Below, one piece after another: positions 6,125-17,008 of a DNA stretch of 32,650 nucleotides. Where the stretch lies: contig JAEYWU010000102.1 of the NCBI GenBank assembly GCA_023428785.1, positions 1 through 32,650 of the forward strand, given 5' to 3'. The notes beneath the pieces were generated by a model. It saw only the letters and a program-made list of their open reading frames with translations, was not told where the DNA came from and made no database searches. The DNA comes from Pseudomonadota bacterium. GTDB lineage: Bacteria; Pseudomonadota; Alphaproteobacteria; Caulobacterales; Caulobacteraceae. Positions within the stretch are counted from its first letter, which is position 1. Each line of letters begins with the position of its first letter. The position numbers and the translations under genes were made by a program.

Positions 6125-7545
6125 GAGCGATAGTCGCCATTGATCTCGATGTAGCCCTTGGTCAGATCGCAGGTCCAGACGGCCGAATGGCCTCGTCCAA
6201 CCCCGACATCGACCGAGATCTCCAACTCGGGCTTCTTCATATAGGCGCTCATTTTCGCCTCGTCGTAGGACGGCGACGGCGCCCCATCGATGGCGGCTTG
6301 ATGCGGGCCGAACCTGATGGCCAGACGGTCGCGGTTGACCGGCTCTTCGGTCTTGCCGACGGCCATGACGATACGGCCCCAGTTGGCGTCCTCGCCGGCG
6401 ATGGCGGTCTTGACCAGCGGGCTTTCGGCGATCGACTTGGCGATCTTGCGGGCGCTGGCCGGGCTGGCGGCGCCGGTCACCTGCACCTTGACGAACTTGC
6501 GCGCCCCCTCGCCGTCGCGGACCAGCTGGTGCGCCAGGTGCAGCAGCACCTTCTCCAGCTTGGCCGAGAAGTCAGCTAGCCGCCGGTCGCCGATCCGGCC
6601 GATGCGCGGCGCGCCGGACTGGCCGGTGGCGAACAGCAGGCAGGTGTCATTGGTCGAGGTGTCCCCATCCACCGTCACCGCATTGAAGGTCGAGCGGACA
6701 TGCACGCTCAGCATCGACCTCAGCACACCCGGCGACAGGGCCGCGTCGGTGAAGACGAAGCCCAGCATGGTCGCCATGTCCGGCGCGATCATGCCCGAGC
6801 CCTTGGCGACGCCGGCGATGCGCACCTTCACGCCCTCGATCTCGGCCTCGGCATAGGCCCCCTTGGGGAAGGTGTCGGTGGTCATGATGGCCTTGGCCAC
6901 GTCGTCCCAGCCGCCGGCCTGCAGGCCTTTTTCGACCTCGGGCAGGCGGGCCGCGATCTTCTTGTCATCCAGCACCACGCCGATCACGCCGGTCGAGGCC
7001 AGCATGACGTCCCTCTGGCGGCAGTCGAAGCGCTTTGCGACCTCGGAGGCCGTGCGACGCGCCGCATCGGCGCCCGGACGCCCCGTAAAGGCGTTGGCGC
7101 AGCCGGCGTTGACCACCAAGGCCCGCACATCCTCGCCGCCCGTCATCTCCAGATGCTTCTTGCACCAGTCGACCGGCGCCGAGCCGATCGAATGGCGGGT
7201 GAAGACCCCGGCCGCCGTCGTGCCCTCGGCCAGGCGGAACACCACCAGATCAGGCCGCTCGTGCTTGTAGAAGCCGGCCCGCGCGATCGCCGCCTCGACG
7301 CCGCGCACGGCCTTCATCCGGGGGAAGGGCACAGCCAGCGGAGAGACGGCCAGACCCGGCTTGCCCGGGGCCGGCGTAGCGGCCGCCTTGGCTGGCTTCG
7401 GCCCCGGTTTGTCGGCCGGATTGGCCTTCTGGCCCGACGCCTTCTTCAGGGCTGAGGCGAGCGGGTCGAGCGCCCGTTCGATGGAATGGCTGACCGCCTC
7501 GACGCTGTCGCGAACGCCACCGGGCCGGCGGGGGGACTTGCTCAT
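6121..7545 (-). CDS. argJ: Bifunctional glutamate N-acetyltransferase / ornithine acetyltransferase
   Basis: ArgJ recycles the acetyl group in arginine synthesis, moving it from N-acetylornithine to glutamate. The 474-residue precursor self-cleaves between Ala258 and Thr259 in the motif KGSGMIAPDMATMLGF, and Thr259 becomes the nucleophile of the beta chain. Other family blocks are VVNAGCANAFTG, STGVIG, TFNAVTVDGDTSTND and the C-terminal WTCDLTKGYIEINGDYRS. The first 75 or so residues, rich in Lys, Ala and Pro, precede the usual ArgJ core and resemble a histone-tail-like extension. The start ATG overlaps the foldase stop (ATGA). An internal Met77 would be too late, because it cuts off conserved residues SPLAVPFP. 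The overlap favours the long form. Confidence 0.95.
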   Translation of the reverse strand: MSKSPRRPGGVRDSVEAVSHSIERALDPLASALKKASGQKANPADKPGPKPAKAAATPAPGKPGLAVSPLAVPFPRMKAVRGVEAAIARAGFYKHERPDLVVFRLAEGTTAAGVFTRHSIGSAPVDWCKKHLEMTGGEDVRALVVNAGCANAFTGRPGADAARRTASEVAKRFDCRQRDVMLASTGVIGVVLDDKKIAARLPEVEKGLQAGGWDDVAKAIMTTDTFPKGAYAEAEIEGVKVRIAGVAKGSGMIAPDMATMLGFVFTDAALSPGVLRSMLSVHVRSTFNAVTVDGDTSTNDTCLLFATGQSGAPRIGRIGDRRLADFSAKLEKVLLHLAHQLVRDGEGARKFVKVQVTGAASPASARKIAKSIAESPLVKTAIAGEDANWGRIVMAVGKTEEPVNRDRLAIRFGPHQAAIDGAPSPSYDEAKMSAYMKKPELEISVDVGVGRGHSAVWTCDLTKGYIEINGDYRS

Positions 7546-8495
7546 TGGCCGGAGGCTCCCTGGGCGGGCTGCGGGGTCTGGGCGGCGGCGCCGCGCGCGG
7601 GCGCGGAGGCGGGCTCTTCCGGAGCGCCGGGCACCGCCATGGGGTCGTCCTGCAGCAGGATCTCGATCTCGGCCCGACCTCTCAGCCGCTCCAGCAGCTG
7701 GCGCACCTGATCATAGGTGAGGAACCTCAGGATCTGCGGACGCGCCTGATCCAGCGTCAGGGGCTGTTCCTGACGCCGATCCTCGACCCTCAGGATCGCC
7801 CAGCCGCCCTCGGCCTGGAACGGTCCGACCGTGTCGCCCGCCCGCGCGTCGCGCAGCGCCAGGCCAAAGGCCGGCGGCATGGTGTCGGCGGTGAAGTAGT
7901 CCAGATCGCCGCCGTTGAAGCGCGTCGATTCATCGATCGACCGGTCCGCCGCCAGGGCCTCGAACGAACCGCCCTGGGCCAACAGGGTCATCACCGCATC
8001 AGCCTCTTCGCGCGACCGGGTCAGGATCATGCGGGCGCGGAACTCCTCGGACTGTTCGGTCAGCCGGCGCTGCTCCTGATAGAGCTCCTCGACCGCCCGC
8101 TCGGAAATGGCGTCGTCCACGACCGTCTCGACCAGCATGTCGCCCAGGATGCGCTTGCGGGCCGCTTCCAGACGCTGGCGGGCCAGTGGGCTGTCGTCCA
8201 GCCCTCGCCGCACGGCCTCCAGCGCCAGCAGTTCCTGATCGATCACCTCGTCCAGCACGCGCCGGAACAGGGGCGCGGACGGGTCCAGCGGCTCGCCCTC
8301 GCCAATCAGGCCCTGCGCCACCGCCTCGCGCTTGACGTCCGAGGCCCAGATCGGGTCGCCGCCCACGCGGGCCACGACGACATCTCCCGGCTGGGGTGGT
8401 CGTTCATCGCCCGGCGCGCGGCTGCAGGCCCCGATCGAGACCAGCGCAGCGGCCATCAGGACCGCGATCAGACGGGATAGGGAATGGGTCGTCAT
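7542..8495 (-). CDS. PpiC/parvulin-type peptidyl-prolyl isomerase lipoprotein
   Basis: A 317-residue secreted foldase. The N-terminus is a lipoprotein signal (hydrophobic residues 9-21, lipobox IGAC with Cys24), so it is probably anchored in the membrane facing the periplasm. A SurA-like N-terminal helical region (about residues 45-145) precedes a parvulin domain (about 150-245) with the ARMILTRSREEADAVMTLLA and GGDLDYFTADTMPPAFG blocks. A Pro/Ala/Gln-rich tail follows. I chose the ATG at 8495 because it starts the signal peptide and has GAGG upstream; a TTG at 8531 would add 12 residues. It opens the foldase-argJ-mutT operon and is divergent from secA, which fits an envelope-protein export context. 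Confidence 0.92.
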   Translation of the reverse strand: MTTHSLSRLIAVLMAAALVSIGACSRAPGDERPPQPGDVVVARVGGDPIWASDVKREAVAQGLIGEGEPLDPSAPLFRRVLDEVIDQELLALEAVRRGLDDSPLARQRLEAARKRILGDMLVETVVDDAISERAVEELYQEQRRLTEQSEEFRARMILTRSREEADAVMTLLAQGGSFEALAADRSIDESTRFNGGDLDYFTADTMPPAFGLALRDARAGDTVGPFQAEGGWAILRVEDRRQEQPLTLDQARPQILRFLTYDQVRQLLERLRGRAEIEILLQDDPMAVPGAPEEPASAPARGAAAQTPQPAQGASGQ

Positions 8496-8533
8496 GGCTT
8501 GCCTCTTCAGGCGTCGAGAGGAATCGTACAACC

Positions 8534-8570
8534 CCCTGTCGTTGACAGGGCATGGGGGGCTGCTTAAGTC
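8534..8570 (+). promoter_or_regulatory. Putative secA promoter with palindromic -35 region
   Basis: A consensus -35 TTGACA (8542-8547) is followed after 17 bases by a -10-like TAAGTC (8565-8570). The -35 lies inside a hairpin-like repeat, CCCTGTC (8534-8540) and GACAGGG (8544-8550), around a 3-base centre. A GAATC (GANTC) CcrM-type site is at 8521-8525. This would give a leader of about 120 bases before secA. The repeat may be an operator or may be chance. Confidence 0.5.
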
Positions 8571-8699
8571 TCGCCCGCGCCCAAGTCGAGGGGTTTGAAG
8601 CTCCTTGAATTTCCTGTGGTCGCGCTCGCCGTGACCCGGCGTTTCGGCTCAATCCTCCCGCGCGGCTCTCGCCTGTCGCCCGCCCTCTTTCGGTTTCCC

Positions 8700-11627
<2,928 letters not shown>

Positions 11628-11645
11628 GGCGTCACACAGGCCGGT

Positions 11646-11673
11646 CCGTCAGCGGCGGATCGGCTGCTGACGG
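11646..11673. repeat. Inverted repeat after secA
   Basis: Arms CCGTCAGC (11646-11653) and GCTGACGG (11666-11673) surround a 12-base loop. It lies 18 bases after the secA stop and mostly within the last codons of the convergent small gene at 11649. It could act as a weak bidirectional stop signal, but there is no T-run. Confidence 0.35.
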
Positions 11674-11990
11674 TGATCAAACACCTCATAGTGGGCGGCC
11701 GTGCGGTCGAACCGCCTGAGCAGGCCCAGCGCCTCCTCGGGCACATAGGCCAGGTCATGGCCTTCCGGCAGGAAGGCCTTCACCGCCTCGATCGACGAGA
11801 ACCACATCAGGGTCGAGAACTCGGTCTCGGGCCCCTCCTCGCCCTCAATGTCGCGTCGCATCAGGTCGATCAGCTGGAACCCCTCCAGGCACAGGGCCTC
11901 GATGTCGGGGATCACCTGATGATGGATGACGGCCTGATAGGCGTCTGCGTCCTCGCGTCGGGTCCAGCCACGCCAGACGCGACAGATCAT
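11649..11990 (-). CDS. ABM-like small protein (antibiotic biosynthesis monooxygenase fold)
   Basis: A 113-residue protein. The start MICRVWRGWTRREDADAYQA and the later TEFSTLMWFSSIEAVKAFLP match the alpha/beta dimeric ABM-type fold. Members include heme or quinone monooxygenases and many proteins with no known reaction. I see no distinctive catalytic residues, so no activity is assigned. The ATG at 11990 overlaps the stop of the 88-residue gene (ATGA). A longer reading upstream is out of context. It is the last gene in the ligase operon and converges on secA with a 21-base gap. Confidence 0.75.
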   Translation of the reverse strand: MICRVWRGWTRREDADAYQAVIHHQVIPDIEALCLEGFQLIDLMRRDIEGEEGPETEFSTLMWFSSIEAVKAFLPEGHDLAYVPEEALGLLRRFDRTAAHYEVFDHRQQPIRR

Positions 11991-12253
11991 GCGTAGTCGA
12001 CCGGCCGCGCCGTCACCTTGCCGAAGGCGCCCGGGCTGCGGTCGCCGGGTCGCCGGACGCTGACCTCGATCTGGATGGCCGCGCCATCCTCGCTCCAGAG
12101 GTAGTTGCGCTCGACCTCGACCTCCTCGCCCGCCGGAGTCAGGCCGGTATAGCTGTCGCCCCACGGCGTGACGCGCTTCAACTCGTCCCAGCTGAGCGCC
12201 TGGGCCTGGTCGAGTTCTTCCTCGACCATCGCCGCCAGATCGTCCTGGTTCAC
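11987..12253 (-). CDS. Hypothetical 88-residue acidic protein
   Basis: A small soluble protein beginning MNQDDLAAMVEEELDQAQAL and continuing SWDELKRVTPWGDSYTGLTP. I do not recognise the family. The first part is an acidic helix; the middle and end (EEVEVERNYLWSEDGAAIQI, then SVRRPGDRSPGAFGK) look beta-rich. The GTG at 12253 overlaps the methyltransferase stop (GTGA), and the stop overlaps the ABM-like gene (ATGA), so it is tightly embedded in the operon and very likely real. A second GTG two codons earlier is possible. Function unknown. Confidence 0.7.
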   Translation of the reverse strand: MNQDDLAAMVEEELDQAQALSWDELKRVTPWGDSYTGLTPAGEEVEVERNYLWSEDGAAIQIEVSVRRPGDRSPGAFGKVTARPVDYA

Positions 12254-12738
12254 AGCCACCGGCGCACCCTCCCGAGATAGTCGATATAGGGCTGGCCGAA
12301 CTTGGCGGTCAGATAGCGCTCCTCTCGCATGATCACGCCCCAAGTCATCAAGGCCAGGCACGGGACCAGCAGGATCAGGGCCGAGGGGCTCTGCAGCCCC
12401 AGCGCCAGGCCCAGGTAGGTCACGGTGAAGCCGAGATACATCGGATTGCGGGTGAACCGGTACGGCCCGTCGAACACCAGGGCGGTCGACGGCGACCAGG
12501 GCACAACATTGGTCCCGGCCTTCTTGAACAGGCCCCCGGCCCACATTTCGAGCAGCAGCCCCGCGATGATCAGCAGGACCGCGGCGCCCTTCACCGTCGT
12601 ATCCAGTTCGAACGGGAACGCCAGGTGGATCACAAACCGGTCCAGCGCCCAGCCAAGGATCAGGAATCCGAAATAGATCAGCGGCGGCGGCGCAATCACG
12701 CCGGGGTGGTCGCTGGTGGGTCTGGAAGGGCCGGCCAT
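12250..12738 (-). CDS. Isoprenylcysteine carboxyl methyltransferase-like membrane protein
   Basis: A 162-residue integral membrane protein of the ICMT/PEMT family. Four hydrophobic segments (about residues 18-40, 49-68, 103-120 and 122-137) flank the family motif GPYRFTRNPMYLGF, and the C-terminal MREERYLTAKFGQPYIDYLG holds the Glu-Glu-Arg cofactor-binding box. Bacterial members methylate unknown small or lipid substrates using S-adenosylmethionine. The gene starts 18 bases after the ligase stop on the same strand and overlaps the next small gene, so it is probably co-transcribed with the ligase. The pairing with a ligase has no obvious functional reason. Confidence 0.85.
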   Translation of the reverse strand: MAGPSRPTSDHPGVIAPPPLIYFGFLILGWALDRFVIHLAFPFELDTTVKGAAVLLIIAGLLLEMWAGGLFKKAGTNVVPWSPSTALVFDGPYRFTRNPMYLGFTVTYLGLALGLQSPSALILLVPCLALMTWGVIMREERYLTAKFGQPYIDYLGRVRRWL

Positions 12739-12756
12739 GTCCCGGTCTTACACCGC

Positions 12757-14397
12757 TCAGGCCTGCGCCGTCACCCGTCCGCCGGCGGCCTCGATCGCGT
12801 CCAGCAGGTCCATCACCTCGTCCAGGGTGCTGGCCTCGCGCGTCGGTTTGTCCCAGCGGATGCGGCTGATGCGCGGAAAGCGCATGGCCACGCCCGACTT
12901 GTGCCGGCTGGAGCGCTGCAGGCCCTCGAAGGCGACTTCCAGCACCAGCCCCTGTTCGCGGCTCGCCGTGACCGACCGCACAGGTCCGAACCGCTCCACT
13001 GTGTTGTCGCGCACGAACTTGTCGAGTTGCTTCAGCTCCTCGTCGGTGAAGCCGAAATACGCCTTGCCGACCGGCGTCAGGGCGCCGTCGTCGGTCCAGA
13101 CCCCGAAGGTGAAGTCCGAATAGAAGCTGGACCGCTTTCCATGACCGCGTTGGGCGTACATCAGCACGGCATCGATGACGTGCGGATCGCGCTTCCACTT
13201 GAACCACGGCCCCTTGGGCCGGCCCGCCACATAGGCGCTGTCCCAGCGCTTTAGCATCAGCCCCTCGGCCGCCGCCCCGACCGGCGGATCGGCCCGAAGC
13301 GCCGCCAGGGCCTCCCAGTCCTCAAACGCCACGACGGGCGACAGCGACAGGCGCGCAGAGCCCACGGCCTGAACGAAGCGCTCCAGCCGCACACGCCGCT
13401 CGGCCAGGGGCAGGTCCCGCAGATCTTCGCCGCCCTCTGCCAGTAGGTCATAGGCCACCACCGCCACCGGATGGCTGGCCAACATCCTCGCGTCCACCGT
13501 CTTGCGGTTCAGACGCTGCTGCAGGTCCCCGAAGGGCGCGATCTCGCCGTCGCGCACAACCAGCAATTCTCCGTCGACCACGCCCTCGAAGTCGAGCGCC
13601 TCGATCAGGTCGGGAAAGCCCGCCGAGATTTCGTCATCGGTCCTCGAATAGATTCGCCTGACTTCATCCTCCATCACCAGCTGGACCCGGATCCCGTCCC
13701 ATTTCCACTCGGCGGCGAAGTCGTTCGGGTCCATGGACTCCAGATCGGCCTCATCCAGCGGATGGGCCAGCATGACGGGGCGGAATGCGCCGGGCGCCCG
13801 CCCGGGCCTCTCGGATCGCCCCTCGATCCAGGCGAAGAGGTCGCCATAGGGCGGCTCCTGATCGTGCCAGACCTCCACCACCTCCTGCAGGGGAACCGGC
13901 TCCAGACCATCGGGCCGGCTCATCGCCAGGGCCTGCCGCGCCAGCTGGGCCGACAGCCCGACCCTGAGAGCGCCTGTGATCAGCTTGATCAGGGCCCACC
14001 GCCCGCGCGGCTCCAGCGCATCCATCCAGCGCTCGACCAGGCGGGGGACCTCACCCCGCGTCGCCGTCCTCAGGGCCTCCACGATCTCCGACAGCTCAGG
14101 CTCGCGATTGGGCCGATAGTCCGGATCGGGCGGCCAGATCAGCGAGGCCGTCTCGGCCAGATCGCCCACGAAGTCATAGGACCAGCCGAACAGCACCGGA
14201 TCGACCCGCGCCTCGACCGCCTTGCGGATCATGCCTGATTTGGCGTTCGCAAACGCCAGCTTGCCGGTGAGGGCCGCCAGCGCCCAGCCGCGATCAGGGT
14301 CCGGCGCCGCCCTCAGATAGTCGCGCACCAGAACGAGCTTGGCGTTGCGCGAAGGCGTGAGGCTCAACCGGTCCAGAAGCTCTGCGAAGGCGCGCAT
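12757..14397 (-). CDS. ATP-dependent DNA ligase (PP_1105 family type)
   Basis: A 546-residue ATP-dependent DNA ligase with an N-terminal DNA-binding helical domain (about 1-200), an adenylation domain and an OB-fold. The nucleophile is K232 in EWKWDGIR (motif I), and motif III (DGELLV), motif IV (EGLMLKR) and motif V (WFKWKR) are intact. The layout matches the bacterial ligase family usually found with a ligase-associated exonuclease, an Lhr-like helicase and a metallophosphoesterase (known association). None of those partners lies within this window. It is distinct from NAD-dependent LigA and from the multi-domain end-joining LigD. The likely role is accessory repair, with adenylated-lysine chemistry. 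The start at 14397 gives MRAFAELLDRLSLTPSRNAK, the usual family opening. Confidence 0.93.
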   Translation of the reverse strand: MRAFAELLDRLSLTPSRNAKLVLVRDYLRAAPDPDRGWALAALTGKLAFANAKSGMIRKAVEARVDPVLFGWSYDFVGDLAETASLIWPPDPDYRPNREPELSEIVEALRTATRGEVPRLVERWMDALEPRGRWALIKLITGALRVGLSAQLARQALAMSRPDGLEPVPLQEVVEVWHDQEPPYGDLFAWIEGRSERPGRAPGAFRPVMLAHPLDEADLESMDPNDFAAEWKWDGIRVQLVMEDEVRRIYSRTDDEISAGFPDLIEALDFEGVVDGELLVVRDGEIAPFGDLQQRLNRKTVDARMLASHPVAVVAYDLLAEGGEDLRDLPLAERRVRLERFVQAVGSARLSLSPVVAFEDWEALAALRADPPVGAAAEGLMLKRWDSAYVAGRPKGPWFKWKRDPHVIDAVLMYAQRGHGKRSSFYSDFTFGVWTDDGALTPVGKAYFGFTDEELKQLDKFVRDNTVERFGPVRSVTASREQGLVLEVAFEGLQRSSRHKSGVAMRFPRISRIRWDKPTREASTLDEVMDLLDAIEAAGGRVTAQA

Positions 14398-14433
14398 CCC
14401 GCCACAACGCGCGGGCCCGCGTTTGGGCGCAAG

Positions 14434-14465
14434 CGAAAACGCCCCGGAGATCGCTCTCCGGGGCG
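14434..14465 (-). terminator. Intrinsic terminator after the RcnB-like gene
   Basis: A perfect 11-bp stem, CGCCCCGGAGA (14440-14450) and TCTCCGGGGCG (14455-14465), has a 4-base TCGC loop. Reading on the minus strand, the stem is followed by TTTTCG. It lies about 28 bases beyond the stop of the gene at 14493, and it also insulates the DNA ligase gene downstream. Confidence 0.8.
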
Positions 14466-14492
14466 CTCGCGTTCCAGCGACAAGGGGGAGGT

Positions 14493-14993
14493 TTACTGGA
14501 ACAGGCTGGCGATGACCGCAACGACCAGACCGGTGGTCACGGCCGACAGGATCACGTCGTTGCCGCTACGGACGTACTGGTAGCCGCGCGGCGGGGTGCG
14601 CAAACCGTAGCGGTTGTAGTCGCGGATCACGTACTGGCTCGTACGGTACTGATAGGGCATTCGTTCGCCATAGCCCCACGACCGGGCCTGATAGCCGCGC
14701 GGCGCATAGTACCGTCCGCCCGAATAGCGGCGCTGCGAACGCTGCCAGCGCTCATAGCCGCCCCGCTCATAGCGATCGTCACGGCGGTCATCGCGACGGT
14801 CGGCGCGGCGATCATCACGGCGGTCTTCGCGGCGATCGCGATCCCAGCCGGAATCCCGACGGTCATGATCGCCCTGCCAGGTTACGCCGCCATAGACCGA
14901 CCCGCGCGACTGGGCCGAAGCGGCCCCGGCCGTGCCGACGGTGCCCGCGATCAGCGCCAGGGCCATGGCTGCGGTGAGGGTCTTTTTTTTCAT
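14493..14993 (-). CDS. RcnB-like periplasmic protein with Asp/Arg repeats
   Basis: A 166-residue exported protein. A signal peptide (residues 1 to about 28, ending AGAASA/Q) is followed by a low-complexity stretch of alternating Asp and Arg (about residues 43-75, units like RRDDRR), then a C-terminal RcnB-type domain: RYYAPRGYQARSWGYGERMP, YVIRDYNRYGLRTPPRGYQY and a final hydrophobic segment. RcnB in Escherichia coli is a periplasmic protein affecting Ni/Co homeostasis, but most members are uncharacterised, so no metal role is claimed. A strong AAGGAG ribosome site lies 9 bases before the ATG. The gene ends at a strong intrinsic terminator and seems monocistronic. Confidence 0.85.
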   Translation of the reverse strand: MKKKTLTAAMALALIAGTVGTAGAASAQSRGSVYGGVTWQGDHDRRDSGWDRDRREDRRDDRRADRRDDRRDDRYERGGYERWQRSQRRYSGGRYYAPRGYQARSWGYGERMPYQYRTSQYVIRDYNRYGLRTPPRGYQYVRSGNDVILSAVTTGLVVAVIASLFQ

Positions 14994-15081
14994 CGTCCAA
15001 CTCCTTCGACGAGCCGGACCGTGGGAGGCGGGCGGTCTGCGTCGTTGGAGCCGTTATGACCGACCGCGCTTGACCCGCGCC

Positions 15082-15108
15082 TGAACGGCGCCGGTCATCA
15101 ACCGTTCA
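15082..15108. repeat. Inverted repeat after the hybrid kinase
   Basis: Arms TGAACGG (15082-15088) and CCGTTCA (15102-15108) with a 13-base centre lie just beyond the kinase stop and upstream of the RcnB-like gene. There is no T-run. It may be a weak stop signal for the kinase or a binding site for the RcnB-like gene. Low confidence. Confidence 0.35.
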
Positions 15109-15123
15109 TCGGGAAGCCGGGGC

Positions 15124-16929
15124 TCAGGCCGCTTCGCGCAGGGCCTCGCGGCCCGAAACGCAGCGGTTCAGAACCTCGGCCAGGGCCCGGAAGTCGATGG
15201 GCTTGTTGAGATAGGCGTCCGCACCAGCGGCCAGGCCCGCCTCGTGATCCTCGGTGCGCGCCGAGGCTGACAGCACCACGATCGGGGCGTCCTGATTCGG
15301 ACCGGACTGGGACCGGAGCGCCCGCGTCGCCGTCAGGCCGTCCATGACCGGCATGTTCACGTCCATGAGGATCAGGTCGAAGCATTCGTGGGCGGCGACC
15401 TCGAGCGCCATCTCGCCGTGTTCGGCGGTCGCGGTGGTGTGACCGGCCGAGGCCATCCAGGCCTCGATGATCATGCGGTTCACGGGATGGTCCTCGACCA
15501 CCAGAACCCGAAGCGGACGGTCGCTCTCGATCTCCGCGGTCAGCGGCTCGACCTCGCCGGGACGATCCCAGGCCACCACATCGGCCTCGACCTCGAAGGT
15601 GAAGGTGGAGCCTTCGCCCAGGCGCGTGTCGACAGAAATCGTGCCGCCCATGATCTGCGCCAGACGGCGCGAGATGGTCAGGCCCAGTCCCGTGCCGCCA
15701 TGCCGGCGCGTCGACGAGGCGTCCAGCTGGGTGAAGGGTTCGAATAGCCGTTGCAGGTCGCTGGAAGCGATGCCGGGGCCAGTGTCGGTGACGGCGAAGC
15801 GGAACTTCACCCGGTCGTCGGCGACGCGCGTCCCTTCGATCAGATAGCGGATCTCGCCTTCGGTCGTGAACTTGATGGCGTTCGACAGCAGGTTCTGGAG
15901 GATCTGGCCGACGCGGATCGGATCGCCCCGCACGATGGCCGGGATGTCGCCTGAGAATTCGGTGTGGAAGGCCAGTTCCTTGGCCTGGGCCTGGGCCGAG
16001 GCCACGCCGCCGATGCGTTCGTGCAGCTCCGACAGGTCGACGTCGACGACATCGAACTCCATCCGGCCGGCCTCGATCTTGGTCATGTCGAGAATGTCGT
16101 TCAGCAGCGCCAGCAGGCCATCGCCCGAGTTGCGCACGATCGAGACATACTCACGCTGGGTGGTGTCCAGCCGCGTTGCCGACAACAGTTGGGCCGCCCC
16201 CAGCACCCCGTTCATCGGGGTCCGCAGCTCATGCGAGATGACGCCCAGGAACGAGGACTTGGCCTGGTTGGCGGCGTCGGCCTTGTCCCGCGCGGCTTCC
16301 AGCTCGGCGATCAAATGAGCCTGGTGATCAGAAAAGGCCTTGATACGGGCCTCCTTCATCATGGTCATGATGACGTGGACGAAGAAGCCGGCGGCGATGA
16401 ACGGAATGCTCGCGGCGAAGGGCCAGAAATCCGGCGTGCCCCACAGGCTGAACAGGAAGATCGCGCTGACCACGCCATAAGGCGACGAGATCACCAGCGC
16501 CTGGCGCGGGCTCGAACGCAGCTGGGTGAAGACCAGCAGATAGCCGGAAACGATGAAGGCCATGGCCAGCGGCCGGCCGAACGAATGATCCGAGAACCAG
16601 GCCAGCAGCGGCGCGAGCGCCCAGGCGCAGGTCGTAACCGTCGCCACCAGCGGGAAGATGAAGCCGTAACCCGAGCCGACGCGAGCGGCGACGCGTTTTT
16701 CGACCCAGCCGCGGAAGGTGCCGGCCAGCAGCGTCACGGCCAGCCAGGGCAGGCCCAGCCCCCAGCCGATGCCCACGCACAGGCCGAGCGCCCAGCTGAA
16801 GATCATGGTGTAGCGCAGATAGTGGGTCTGCAGAATCGCCGCCAGGGCCTGTGCGGCCTCTGACTGGGGCTGACGATGGCCCTCGGACTGTCCCTCGGAC
16901 GCGCCCGTGCGCGGCTCGGTTACCCCCAT
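15124..16929 (-). CDS. Membrane-bound hybrid sensor histidine kinase
   Basis: A 601-residue hybrid kinase. About six membrane segments fill residues 40-190, with no periplasmic sensor domain, so the membrane bundle itself is the likely sensor. A short coiled region (200-225) leads to HisKA with phosphoacceptor H233 in ISHELRTPMNG. The ATPase domain has an N-box (NLLSNAIKFT), G1 DTGPGIAS and G2 GGTGLGLTIS. The C-terminal receiver (about 474-590) has the acidic pair E479-D480, phospho-acceptor D523, S554 and K576. Phosphate could pass from H233 to D523 and onward to a histidine phosphotransferase such as ChpT in Caulobacterales, which is inference. GGAGGG lies 6 bases before the ATG. No cognate regulator is adjacent. 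Confidence 0.95.
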   Translation of the reverse strand: MGVTEPRTGASEGQSEGHRQPQSEAAQALAAILQTHYLRYTMIFSWALGLCVGIGWGLGLPWLAVTLLAGTFRGWVEKRVAARVGSGYGFIFPLVATVTTCAWALAPLLAWFSDHSFGRPLAMAFIVSGYLLVFTQLRSSPRQALVISSPYGVVSAIFLFSLWGTPDFWPFAASIPFIAAGFFVHVIMTMMKEARIKAFSDHQAHLIAELEAARDKADAANQAKSSFLGVISHELRTPMNGVLGAAQLLSATRLDTTQREYVSIVRNSGDGLLALLNDILDMTKIEAGRMEFDVVDVDLSELHERIGGVASAQAQAKELAFHTEFSGDIPAIVRGDPIRVGQILQNLLSNAIKFTTEGEIRYLIEGTRVADDRVKFRFAVTDTGPGIASSDLQRLFEPFTQLDASSTRRHGGTGLGLTISRRLAQIMGGTISVDTRLGEGSTFTFEVEADVVAWDRPGEVEPLTAEIESDRPLRVLVVEDHPVNRMIIEAWMASAGHTTATAEHGEMALEVAAHECFDLILMDVNMPVMDGLTATRALRSQSGPNQDAPIVVLSASARTEDHEAGLAAGADAYLNKPIDFRALAEVLNRCVSGREALREAA

Positions 16930-16940
16930 CCGATCCCTCC

Positions 16941-16979
16941 AGAACCCCTCTACTCAAGCGAGACTATGAGAGAGGTTCT
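16941..16979. repeat. Inverted repeat between bolA and the hybrid kinase
   Basis: Arms AGAACCCCTCT (16941-16951) and AGAGAGGTTCT (16969-16979) pair with one mismatch across a 17-base loop. The kinase ribosome site follows directly on the minus strand. It could end bolA transcripts, block the kinase ribosome site, or serve as a regulator site. No T-run is present. Confidence 0.5.
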
Positions 16980-17008
16980 AAGAGGAGGTTTACGCGGGCG
17001 TAACGACG

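Noticed and set aside
8595..8699. In-frame 35-codon extension of SecA from a TTG at 8595
   Set aside because: The extension lacks similarity to SecA, and the conserved N-terminus begins at 8700. Kept only as a leader observation.
16328..16957. Second minus-strand frame at the start of the histidine kinase
   Set aside because: Arg/Gly-rich shadow. The kinase frame has membrane helices and the conserved kinase boxes.
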